Source: Aspidiotus rigidus
Lineage: Eukaryota; Arthropoda; Insecta; Hemiptera; Diaspididae
Reading direction: 5' to 3'
Assembly: GCA_035079385.1 (NCBI GenBank)
Contig: JAVHKY010000034.1
Coordinates: forward strand, 2,666,001 to 2,730,000
DNA length: 64,000 nt
Shown: positions 46,772-55,680 of the stretch, one piece after another
How positions within the stretch are numbered: position 1 is the first letter of the stretch
How the letters are laid out: each line of letters opens with the position of its first letter
Notes under the pieces: generated by a model
What the model was told of the DNA's origin: nothing
Databases searched by the model: none
Seen by the model: only the letters and a program-made list of their open reading frames with translations
Translations under genes and position numbers: made by a program

Positions 46772-46908
46772 ATGCTGGGAAGACGTTTCTACAAGTACTG
46801 TTTTCTAACCGTATTTTTGATAGCAATGGCGATCTTCGTGGTTCAAGCGGAACCCGATCCAAATTATGAACCAGCTCCACCTCCACCACCACCTCCACTA
46901 GATGAAGA
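46772..46908 (+). CDS. secreted proline-rich protein, first exon
   Basis: From the ATG at 46772 the reading is MLGRRFYKYCFLTVFLIAMA, IFVVQA, then EPDPNYEPAP, a run of seven prolines after a further P-rich turn, and LDE. The first 26 residues form a clear signal peptide with likely cleavage after VQA. A GTGAGT donor at 46909 ends the exon in phase 2. No convincing second exon was found before PLE D. The proline-rich acidic mature part suggests a short secreted peptide or the linker of a longer one. It is not related to the six-cysteine peptides, but its exon plan (signal peptide ending in GTGAGT) is similar. Confidence 0.5.
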
Positions 46909-47068
46909 GTGAGTATATCGCTTGTCACATTTTCTTCAAAATTCGTTGAGTAATTTTTCAAGACACGATTCTGTAAATCTAGTAGAGTAGGACTCACTTT
47001 GGAAGTAAACTTTTTCATTGCTTGAACAGGTCATTCCTATGGAAAAACTGAAAAGTTTAAAAAATGCT

Positions 47069-47440
47069 CTGGCGTAGCCAAATAAATGAAGATCATGTTT
47101 CTTGTCTTTTGTAAGGTAGTATACTAGTTCGTCTTTGTCATACGTCTTGCTTCGCTCGATCTGGGAGTACCACCTTCTTGTTCTGCACACGCGAGTGAGC
47201 CCCCTTCTTGGAGTAGTACCTATGAGTCCACTTTAGAATATTTCAAATTGATAGCTTTTGGGGGCTCACGAAGGCTGGTAACGAATTGCGTCCCAGCCAA
47301 TTTCATGATGTTTGAGTTACGGCCCACCAAAAAATTGACATGAAAGATTTGCGTCCCTTCGAGAAAATAAGATGTGAGATTTGCATCCTGGTACGAGTTC
47401 CATCTCTCTGTTAGTTGAATTGCGGCCGCCATTTTTTCAG
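47069..47440 (+). mobile_element. end fragment of a GACATG-arm palindrome element
   Basis: ctctggcgtagccaaataaa followed by ATCATGTTTCTTGTC (47092-47106) repeats the left end of the element at 9111. Further sequence to 47440 is unassigned; an open frame on the minus strand there (47220-47432) has no recognisable domain. Confidence 0.35.
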
Positions 47441-47975
47441 GCGAAGTAGTCTTCTGTTTTCTTCAAATATTGACCCGTATGTTTCTCATCTCATTTGTGG
47501 TGAGATTTTAATGAACGACATTCAGAGTGAATCATTCTCTTTCGCGTGTCAACATGATTTTTGGTCCCGACGAACACTTGCATCATGATTCCATAATATT
47601 ATTTAGTTCAGCCATCCTCACATTTTTTTACTAACCGATGCACTATTGGAGGTGCAAGACATATCTCACATCAAGATGAGGAGTAGGTCGTCCCCTGCAG
47701 CATACCAAAAATAGAATTTCATTACCGAAATAATGGCACAATAAGATGGAAAAAAAATTACCCTATTTGAATTTGTACGCTTACTTTCTCAAAAGTTTTT
47801 ACCGCCTAAAAGTTTGTGAATATCTTATTAAGCTCCGTTAAAATGTAGATCCATATTTTGCAAATTAGTATTTCAATTAAAGAGTACTGTACTGTATTCA
47901 AGATCTCATTCAATAAACGTGAAAGACGAATACTCAGACGTGGAGTAAAACATGCAAACCGCAGAAAAATAAAAG

Positions 47976-48016
47976 ACGACGAGCGCTTTCGGTTAAATAA
48001 CCATCTTCAAGCCTGA
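47976..48016 (-). ncRNA. hammerhead-ribozyme-like motif, PLE D
   Basis: Minus strand core TTGAAGAT (48010-48003), stem II GGTT-ATTT-AACC, GAAA (47990-47987), stem III AGCGCT (47987-47982), C at 47981. C3 is U without a matching change at G8, so activity is doubtful. Confidence 0.5.
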
Positions 48017-48055
48017 AATGAAAGCAACTGACGAACAAAAGAGAAGAACGAGGTA

Positions 48056-48769
48056 TTAAGATCGTCCAAACGAGAAATCAGGGTGTGAGTCATAAACAAG
48101 TTCGATCAGGCCATCTTCCGGAATATACGAATTAAGAACAGTGATACCGTCAGTGTTGAGATGACGAATTATCTCTATATTCTCGAGGGCGATACGCTTA
48201 CGGTAGGAATTCTCCTTATGGAGGAGCTTTTCAGATCCCTCGCGGAAGCTGTGGCCACTGTTTATTAAGTGATCGGCGAAAGCTGACTCCCCTAAGTGTC
48301 CCTTCTTCCAAGACTTCAGGTGCTCAGCTACTCTAACTTTCATTTGACGGCTGGTCTCACCAATATAAAAGCCTCCACAATTCTCACACTCCAACTTATA
48401 CACACCACTCCTCTCATCGACAGGTATGGGGTCCTTCAGTCTCACAAACAACCTCTTGACTGTGGTAGGGTTGTAAAACGCGGGTCTGAAGCCAAACGGG
48501 CGAAGGGCCCAACCCAATTGCAGGGAGAACTTCCCCAGGAAAGGGAGACTGATCCAACGCAAACGGCGATCACGGATCGTGTCTCGGGGGAGGAAGGTGG
48601 TGGAATCCAGGAGGCTCCTCGTAACTTTCCTTCGAACCATCACGTCAACATCGACATTGACCCCATTCACTCTGGCCAGGTGTTCTATTGTGATTAACTC
48701 TTTCTTGAAGGCAGGCTGACTCAAAGGAATACGAGTCAGTCTGTGAACTAGGCTATGAAAAGCAGCCAT
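48056..48769 (-). pseudogene. PLE D, thumb and GIY-YIG endonuclease part
   Basis: A 237-residue open stretch starting MAAFHSLVHRLTRIPLSQPA, through RRKVTRSLLDSTTFLPRDT, the GIY-YIG domain (GVYKLECENCGGFYIGETSR, ESAFADHLINSGHSF) and ending FSFGRS. A small deletion upstream of 48790 separates it from the rest of the gene. Confidence 0.8.
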
Positions 48770-49099
48770 CTTGTGAGCAACAGGACCGAGCGACGACTAA
48801 AACATCGGTTGTAATATCTTTCCTGTAAATTCCAAACTTATGGATACCGTCTATTATAGAGATCGATAAATCCAAAAAGTTAATGGAAAATACCCCTATT
48901 CAGGGCCGGACTAAGGAATTTCTATGTAGGGGTCCCAAACTTGTGGAGGCCCCTAACTCTCAAAGAAGAAAACAATAGGGGAGGGAGGAGTTACAATAAA
49001 AAGTACCTATTTTACATTCATTTTATTGGTCTTATATAGACTGTGTAATGTATAATGTATAAAGTATAAAAAACAGGAACTTCAACGACTGTTTTTTTA

Positions 49100-49272
49100 T
49101 CTAAGATTCTGACTGAATACTTTCTTTCTCGATTTTTGGTAGGCAAAGTCAGCTATCACATCATTGAAATCTAATTGACGCGCAATATCCCACTCTAAAC
49201 TTAGTCGTGTTAAATTCACGAGTCGGGTTTCAGACATGCTCGTGCGCAATCTATTTTTAAGCAATTTCAACT
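49100..49272 (-). pseudogene. hAT transposase C-terminus (dimerisation region, last part)
   Basis: Minus-strand reading SFSKLKLLKNRLRTSMSETR, LVNLTRLSLEWDI, LDFNDVIADFAYQKSRK. It continues the ERSFS motif interrupted at 52910; the break is the 12-bp target site of PLE E. Confidence 0.75.
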
Positions 49273-49355
49273 TAGAAAAAGAACCGAACGAATGAAATAC
49301 TCAAAATGGTAAAACTAGGAGTAAACTAAACAACGCCACAGAAATACGATTATAC

Positions 49356-49395
49356 ACTGGAGCGCTTTCGATTAATAAACCATTGTCAACAGTGA
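49356..49395 (-). ncRNA. hammerhead-ribozyme-like motif, PLE E inverted copy
   Basis: Minus strand, same sequence as 52747-52790: core TTGACAAT (49389-49382), stem III AGCGCT (49366-49361), stem I CACTG (49394-49390) with its partner CAGTG. Confidence 0.55.
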
Positions 49396-49447
49396 CATGA
49401 AAGCAACTGAAACCAATTACCGCTAGGAAGGAGAACATCCGACGAGA

Positions 49448-50214
49448 TCATGACTGAACCAGCGAGTCATCACGATGTGAATCATACTCATAAACTAATT
49501 CAATCAATCCCTCATCAGGTATGTACCTGTTTAGCACATTTAGGCTGTCGTTATTAAGGTGCCGAATAATTTCAATGTGCTCAAGCGCCGTTCGTTTGAA
49601 GTACGAGTTCTCACTGTGGAGGAGGGTCTCGGACCCCTCTTTATAGCAGTGACCACTGGTAATGAGATGGTCCGCAAAAGCCGATTCCCCCAATTTCTTT
49701 TTCTCCCAAGCTTTCTTATGCTCGTCAATTCTAATTTTAAGTTGACGGCCAGTCTCGCCTATGTATATCCCTTTACAATCATTACAATTCACCTTGTAGA
49801 CGCCACTTTTTTCGAGCAATGGGATAGGGTCCTTTAACTTGACAAAAAGACTTTTTACAGTATTAAGGTTATAATAAACTGGTCGGAACCCAAACGGCCG
49901 GAGTACGCTACCTAATTTAGAAGAAAACTTCCCCAAGAAGGGGAGCCTTATCCAACGCTTCCTACTCTCCAATGTCGGATTGCGGGGGAGGGAAGTAGTG
50001 GAGTCCAGGCATTTCCGAGTCAACTTCCTCCGGACCATGAGGTCAATGTCTATGCTCACCTCATTCACTTTGGCCAAGTGCTTTATAGTCGATAGCTCCC
50101 TTTGAAAGGCGGTCTGACCAAGCGGAATACTGGTCAACCGGTGGACATAGCTATTGAATGCAGCGGATTTATGGGCGACAGGGCAGAATGATTTGCCGTG
50201 GACAGTAGTATCGG
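49448..50214 (-). pseudogene. PLE E inverted copy: C-terminal GIY-YIG part
   Basis: Minus strand, open from the junction at 50214 to the stop at 49448; it encodes the same last 250 or so residues as the intact gene (SIPLGQTAFQRELSTIKHL to DDSLVQS). It lacks the catalytic RT motif and is a truncated by-product of the insertion. Confidence 0.8.
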
Positions 50215-50228
50215 TTCATTCGTTCGGT

Positions 50229-52697
50229 ATGCTTGGCCATAACTTGCAGGACCGTATAAAATCTATTAATGACGCTAATGAGGCGTATTTACGGTTCCTA
50301 TTTGTAAAGTTTCGAAACCAAAGGCTGTCGTTCACCTCCCATATTTGGTTCCTTCGGAAATGCTTGAAATTGCATTTGAAACCAAAGTTTGTTAAATTCA
50401 GGCTATTCTCTGACTGCAACCAGACCGCCGCAAAATTGGAAAAATTCTTAACTGAAAAGTGGATCCGCACTGAATTACGGAGGTGGCATGGTAAGATGAA
50501 TATCACCACAAGGTTGAACCTGATGGTTCATTCCAAACTTTCTGGTATGCTGCATCCGGGTGAGTTGGATCTGTTCATTAAATCTGTTAACGTTAAATGT
50601 CGGTCTTTTGAGGCAAAGTTGAAACGAAAGAAAAACAAGAAAATTTGTTCCCTCCAAAAATTGAAAGCCTCCGCGGTCCAGGATGTAAGTTCTGACGTCA
50701 GCGTCACCCAAAGGTTTCAACCGCGTGTTATAAATTGCAGCAATGCCGAGTTCGATAGTGACGAGATGAATCTCCTGGAGAAAGATCTAAAATTCGGGCT
50801 ACCTCCCCTCAATAATGCCGACACTCTCGCTAATGTAGTTGCGGACCTCGAAATAAAAATTGGGCCTGGGGTTAATACCCAAAAAACTTGTGCTGCTCTC
50901 GTCCGTAATACCCCCCTCCCTCGTATAAATGACCTTGTATCTGATGTGATTAAGAAGATTAAGAGGAGGGTCAGGGAGGAGGGGTTAACCATTACAAAGG
51001 CTGACAAAAGTAATGCCATTGTTGTAATGGATAGGTCCTCGTACGTCTCCAAGGTTTACGACGTTCTCAGCCAATGTGGGGCTAAAGAAAATGCTAATTT
51101 CAGTTTTCCAAAACACGTAAAAGAAGTAAGACGTGTCATTAATAATTGTGAATTTATTATTAAAACCCCTGCTCTAAAAAAGTTGCTCCTTGAGCCTAAC
51201 CCGGTGCCTCCTCTATTATACGGGCTACCGAAGATCCACAAACAGGATACCCCGATGCGCCCGGTCGTTTCATTTGTGTCCTCCCCCACTTATTCTTTGG
51301 CGAAGTATCTAGACCGATGGTTTAAATCTAGAATAGATTTCGAGTCTCCCTACTCTGTGAGGAATTCGGTGTCTTTGGCTGATGGGCTGAAAGATGAAAA
51401 TTTCCCGCCGGATTCGTCCCTCTGCTCTTTCGATGTGGTCGGCTTATTCCCCAATATTCCTAGAGCCACTGCTATGCAATATATGGGTACCCTTTTAGTA
51501 CAATTTAATATCCGTCATGAAGAATTGATGGAATTTTTCAACTTGCTTAACATCTGCTGGTCTCCCAATTTTTGCAAATTTGAGGGTAAGTTTTTTGAAT
51601 TTCCTGAGGAGGTCGGCATTCCTATTGGCTCTCCTCTGGGATCCCTCATCTCGGAGGTATTTATGTCAAAATTTGAGCTAGATCTTTTTTCCTCTGGCCA
51701 TGTGCTTTTAGGTCATATACACTATTGGCGCAGGTACGTCGATGATGTTTTGTGTGCGTGGACCGGTCCCCGAGATATCCTTTTGGAGTTTCTCAAATAT
51801 ATCAATAATCAGTATCCTTCCATCAAATTCACATTCGAAGTGGGCGGTTCTTCTATTAATTTTTTGGATCTCACGATCTCCAATAGAGACGGTGTCCATG
51901 AATTCGCCATCTATAGGAAAGTTACATCGACCGATACTACTGTCCACGGCAAATCATTCTGCCCTGTCGCCCATAAATCCGCTGCATTCAATAGCTATGT
52001 CCACCGGTTGACCAGTATTCCGCTTGGTCAGACCGCCTTTCAAAGGGAGCTATCGACTATAAAGCACTTGGCCAAAGTGAATGAGGTGAGCATAGACATT
52101 GACCTCATGGTCCGGAGGAAGTTGACTCGGAAATGCCTGGACTCCACTACTTCCCTCCCCCGCAATCCGACATTGGAGAGTAGGAAGCGTTGGATAAGGC
52201 TCCCCTTCTTGGGGAAGTTTTCTTCTAAATTAGGTAGCGTACTCCGGCCGTTTGGGTTCCGACCAGTTTATTATAACCTTAATACTGTAAAAAGTCTTTT
52301 TGTCAAGTTAAAGGACCCTATCCCATTGCTCGAAAAAAGTGGCGTCTACAAGGTGAATTGTAATGATTGTAAAGGGATATACATAGGCGAGACTGGCCGT
52401 CAACTTAAAATTAGAATTGACGAGCATAAGAAAGCTTGGGAGAAAAAGAAATTGGGGGAATCGGCTTTTGCGGACCATCTCATTACCAGTGGTCACTGCT
52501 ATAAAGAGGGGTCCGAGACCCTCCTCCACAGTGAGAACTCGTACTTCAAACGAACGGCGCTTGAGCACATTGAAATTATTCGGCACCTTAATAACGACAG
52601 CCTAAATGTGCTAAACAGGTACATACCTGATGAGGGATTGATTGAATTAGTTTATGAGTATGATTCACATCGTGATGACTCGCTGGTTCAGTCATGA
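50229..52697 (+). CDS. intact Penelope-like polyprotein: reverse transcriptase and GIY-YIG endonuclease
   Basis: An uninterrupted 822-codon gene. The start at 50229 (MLGHNLQDRIKSINDANEAY) matches the N-termini of copies A and B; an in-frame ATG at 50154 lies in the inverted copy and is a junction artefact. Order: N-terminal region (1-300), fingers/palm with LPKIHKQDTPMRPVVSFVSS, SFDVVGLFPNIPRA, IPIGSPLGSLISEVFMSKFE and the catalytic YVDDVLCAW (about 530), thumb, a linker, then GIY-YIG (GVYKVNCNDCKGIYIGETGR with a CxxC pair, then ESAFADHLITSGHCY) to SLVQS. Reverse transcription is expected to be primed at a cut made by the endonuclease. All key motifs look intact, so the copy may be competent. 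Confidence 0.92.
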   Translation: MLGHNLQDRIKSINDANEAYLRFLFVKFRNQRLSFTSHIWFLRKCLKLHLKPKFVKFRLFSDCNQTAAKLEKFLTEKWIRTELRRWHGKMNITTRLNLMVHSKLSGMLHPGELDLFIKSVNVKCRSFEAKLKRKKNKKICSLQKLKASAVQDVSSDVSVTQRFQPRVINCSNAEFDSDEMNLLEKDLKFGLPPLNNADTLANVVADLEIKIGPGVNTQKTCAALVRNTPLPRINDLVSDVIKKIKRRVREEGLTITKADKSNAIVVMDRSSYVSKVYDVLSQCGAKENANFSFPKHVKEVRRVINNCEFIIKTPALKKLLLEPNPVPPLLYGLPKIHKQDTPMRPVVSFVSSPTYSLAKYLDRWFKSRIDFESPYSVRNSVSLADGLKDENFPPDSSLCSFDVVGLFPNIPRATAMQYMGTLLVQFNIRHEELMEFFNLLNICWSPNFCKFEGKFFEFPEEVGIPIGSPLGSLISEVFMSKFELDLFSSGHVLLGHIHYWRRYVDDVLCAWTGPRDILLEFLKYINNQYPSIKFTFEVGGSSINFLDLTISNRDGVHEFAIYRKVTSTDTTVHGKSFCPVAHKSAAFNSYVHRLTSIPLGQTAFQRELSTIKHLAKVNEVSIDIDLMVRRKLTRKCLDSTTSLPRNPTLESRKRWIRLPFLGKFSSKLGSVLRPFGFRPVYYNLNTVKSLFVKLKDPIPLLEKSGVYKVNCNDCKGIYIGETGRQLKIRIDEHKKAWEKKKLGESAFADHLITSGHCYKEGSETLLHSENSYFKRTALEHIEIIRHLNNDSLNVLNRYIPDEGLIELVYEYDSHRDDSLVQS

Positions 52698-52746
52698 TCT
52701 CGTCGGATGTTCTCCTTCCTAGCGGTAATTGGTTTCAGTTGCTTTC

Positions 52747-52790
52747 ATGTCACTGTTGACAATGGTTTATTAATCGAAAGCGCTCCAGTG
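52747..52790 (+). ncRNA. hammerhead-ribozyme-like motif, PLE E
   Basis: Stem I CACTG (52751-52755) with CAGTG (52786-52790), core TTGACAAT (52756-52763), stem II GGTT/AATC, GAAA (52776-52779), stem III AGCGCT (52779-52784), C17 52785. Relative to the canonical core both C3 (to U) and G8 (to A) are changed; these two bases pair in the folded ribozyme, so the change is compensated. Confidence 0.6.
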
Positions 52791-52909
52791 TATAATCGTA
52801 TTTCTGTGGCGTTGTTTAGTTTACTCCTAGTTTTACCATTTTGAGTATTTCATTCGTTCGGTATGCTTGGCCATAACTTGCAGGACCGTATAAAATCTAG
52901 AAAAAGAAC

Positions 52910-53624
52910 GTTCACCACTGCAGTTAGAGACCATTAGTAATAAAAAAATACGGAGCATGATCTCCACGTTCGGGAAAACATCTTTCAAGTTGCAGTTTAG
53001 TAAAATTCTATATTGGAACATCTCTGCAGACTCATCATTTTCCTTTTCATAATTCTTAATGAATTCCGCAAATTGAGGCAACTCATCCAACAAGCTTTCA
53101 TCTCAAGCAAAGCTTCCATTATAAATTTGTAACCGCTAACGAGTGCTTTTGTCGCATCCGCTCGACATGACCACCGTGTATCACTGACATTTTTCAACGA
53201 TGAATGCCTGCATCCCAGTTGTGACAATGTATTTTTCAGAACCGCGTAGCGTGCTGGAGAGCTTGTGAAAAATACGTATAACCTTTGAATGAAACAGAAA
53301 AACTGAACTGCCTCTGAACAACTAGACGCAGCATCTTGTCCGACTAAATTCAAAGAATGACCACAGCACGCGATGAAATCCGCGAAACGATTGTCTTTCT
53401 GTATTTGCGCCCTCATGCCCTCGTATTTTCCTTTTCATATTTGAAGCATTATCGTATGGCTGACTACGACAATCACGAATGTCAATGTCATTTTTGGAGA
53501 AAAAATTGTGAAGGGAACGTTTCTTCCTGCATAACTGATAAGCAACAAACATGCAATGCAAATATGCAACAGAATAAAGTCTTCCATTTGTAATCAAGGT
53601 TTTCAGAGCGTCGCCTCCGCTCAT
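52910..53624 (-). pseudogene. hAT transposase, central and C-terminal part
   Basis: Three overlapping minus-strand readings: LHNFFSKNDIDIRDCRSQPY and DNASNMKRKIRG (catalytic-domain start), then FADFIACCGHSLNLVGQDAA, LYVFFTSSPARYAVLK and NVSDTRWSCRADATKAL, then DVFPNVEIMLRIFLLLMVSN and CSGERSFS. Frame changes lie near 53400 and 53095. The last motif breaks at the PLE E insertion. Order and motifs match hAT transposases of the ZMYM1-like group. Confidence 0.75.
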
Positions 53625-53724
53625 TATAGGCTTAAAAAATGGAAAATGTGGAGGCCCCCTATTTGTGGAGGCCCGGGTCCCTGGGACCCCAGGGACCCCC
53701 CCTTAATCCTGGCCTGCCCCTATT

Positions 53725-54989
53725 TCCAACGTAAATTTGATGGAAGGGTACCAGCAATTGAGATACCTCAGAAACTCACCAAGGAGATCTGGGTGACCAG
53801 TCTAGGTACATAGAACGTCATCAACGTATCTGTGCCAATAATGGATATGGTTAAGTAACACCTGGTTCAAGGAAAAGAGGTCAAGTTCAAACTTAGACAT
53901 GAAAATTTCGGATATGAGAGAGCCTAGTGGTGATCCAATGGGGATCCCTACTTCGTCAGGGAACTCGAAAAATTTCCCTTCAAATTTACAGTAGTTGGGG
54001 GACCAGCAAGTATTTAGAAGATCGAAGAATTCGTGAAGCTCATTATGAGGCATGTTGGTTTTGACGAGTAGCTCACCCATACGCTGGATAGTAGCAGCCT
54101 TAGGAATATTCGGGAACAAACCAACAACATCAAACGAGCAGATGGTCGTTCCCGGGGGAAGACTTACATCCTTGAGGACGTCAGTTAAAGAGGCCGAATT
54201 CAAGACCGAATGAGGGGATTCAAAATCAATTCGATTTTTGAACCAACGGTCAAGGAATTTGGCAAGGAGGTAGGTAGGAGAGGAGACGAAAGAAACAACG
54301 GGTCGCATCGGAGTATTGTTCTTATGCACTTTAGGCAGCCCGTACAGGAGGGAGGGTGTGGGGTTAGGAACAAGGAGGGCTTTTTTCAAAGCAGGAGTTT
54401 TGATAACAGCCTCACTCCTGTTGATGACACTCCTAACTTCTTTGACGTGCTTGGGAAGGTGAAATCCTCATTCTCTTTAGCACCACACTGCTGTAGGGCT
54501 TCATGGACCTTAGAAGAATAGGCCGATCTCTCCATCACTACAACAGCGTTGCCCTTGTCAGCCTTAGTGACGATCAAATCTCCCTCTTTCATCTTCCTCC
54601 TTAAACCCTGAATCACTCTTCCCAATTTATTACTCTTGCGAGGGAGGGGGTTATTACGGACTAATTGAGCACAGATTTTCTGGGTATTAAAACCAGGACC
54701 AATCTTAACCGCAAGATCCGCAACGACGACATTCGCCAAGGTTTCATCATTCTTGAGGGGAGGCATACTGAACTTCAAACCTTTCTCAAGGAGGGATGTT
54801 TCGTCACTATTGAACACTACCTGACTATTATTTATGAGGGGAGGATGGAATTTATGAACGACAACACCGTCACTCACCCCCTCCTCAACCACATCCGCAT
54901 TAACCGTCATTAGGGAGGACAGCTTCTTATTTTTCCTCTCCTTCAACTTCGCCTCAAACTTCCGACACTTTTCATTGACGTCCCGCATA
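53725..54989 (-). pseudogene. PLE D, pre-RT and reverse transcriptase part
   Basis: Starts MRDVNEKCRKFEAKLKERKN at 54988 and covers the RT to YVDDVLCT, where a stop replaces tryptophan; sequence after that (GHPDLLGEFLRY) is still readable down to the hAT insertion. A one-base loss near 54455 shifts the frame. Confidence 0.8.
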
Positions 54990-55680
54990 GCTCAATAAAT
55001 AGTATACCACGATACCTATACCAAGCTAAGTTTTCAGTATACTAGGCCTGAATAAGGCTGCAGTAGTAGGTTCGGCCTTGTATAAAAAGCCTCGTAGAAA
55101 ACCTGCTATAGCTTTCGGGGCGTTGGTTTGCCCCCTTCTTAGTCTAGTATACTGCATACGGGGACAGGGCACAGTAAGACATGAAACATGAGGCAAAGCT
55201 TAGACCTAGTATAGAGCTAAGTAAGCCTCGATTTTGTATAAGGAGTGTAACATTAGTATACTGCACTCTCAGTATACAGATAGTACAGACGGCATAGAAA
55301 AAATAGTGTTCGACGGGGGAGGCAGAGAAAGCTCAGAACTAGTTTAAAGATAGGTTTTGAAGCCTTTTACTCTAGAATACTGTACAAAATTGTATCGATC
55401 TGGTATAAGTCTAGTATAAAGCTATTCTAGAAGACCTGCTAAAGAGTGTGCGAGGTTTATTCTAGCTAAGCTGTAGCGTAGTAGAGGCTTAGACTTGTTT
55501 AGGCCTACTATAAAGGAGCGTAGACTACACTGCTCTAGTATAAACTGGGCCAGGTGAACTCGCGACGAGAAGTCGCAGATTTCTGAATCACCCATGGGGT
55601 AACGAAGGTGAAGGGTAGGGGGTTCACTCGCAGAAATTCAAATTAGGAATCGGGGCTCAGTAAAGACATGAAACATGTCA
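54990..55680. repeat. CTAGTATA repeat array ending in GACATG-arm palindrome
   Basis: Degenerate words cctagtata, agtatactag, gcctagtataaag recur from 54990 to about 55550. Then come ctcgcgacgagaagtcgc, tttctgaatcacccatgggg and GACATGAAACATGTC (55665-55679), the same end block as at 11880-12005. A degraded palindrome GACATGAAACATGAG lies near 55178. Confidence 0.5.

Larger units (their letters stand above)
49285..52897 (+). mobile_element. Penelope-like element copy E, full-length unit plus inverted truncated copy
   Basis: Flanked by a perfect 12-bp duplication TAGAAAAAGAAC (49273-49284 and 52898-52909). The right part (50216-52897) is a complete unit in + orientation; the left part (49285-50215) is an inverted 5'-truncated copy of its 3' third, nearly identical, so the two units lie head to head. 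Both outer ends therefore carry the same 3' sequence. The right end runs 38 nt past the next unit's ATG: the stretch tcattcgttcggtatgcttg at 50216 is repeated before 52897. The insertion is recent judging by the exact duplication and the intact gene. Confidence 0.9.
48901..53716 (-). mobile_element. hAT transposon inside PLE D, itself split by PLE E
   Basis: Terminal inverted repeats CAGGGCCGGACTAAGG (48901-48916) and, inverted, CAGGCCAGGATTAAGG (53716-53701) match at 13 of 16 bases. Exact 8-bp target duplications CCCCTATT lie at 48893-48900 and 53717-53724. The transposase reads on the minus strand: 53624-52910, then after the PLE E insertion 49272-49100. The ggcccc-rich ends are typical of hAT elements whose transposase resembles ZMYM1-like or TTF-finger hAT proteins. 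Confidence 0.85.
47925..54989 (-). mobile_element. Penelope-like element copy D, split by a hAT element
   Basis: Minus strand, coding parts 54989-53717 and 48900-48056 rejoin across the insertion (the last shared 8 bases CCCCTATT are duplicated). The 5' end is truncated at 54989 in the pre-RT region. Damage includes a frameshift near 54455, a stop in place of the tryptophan after YVDDVLCT (near 53802) and a short deletion near 48790. The RT motifs (SFDVVGLFPNIPKA, IPIGSPLGSLISEIFMSKFE) and GIY-YIG motif (CGGFYIGETSR) are otherwise well kept and close to copy A. Confidence 0.85.

Noticed and set aside
49540..52605. Other-frame and opposite-strand frames within the PLE genes
   Set aside because: They overlap the conserved RT/GIY-YIG frame and have no motifs of their own.
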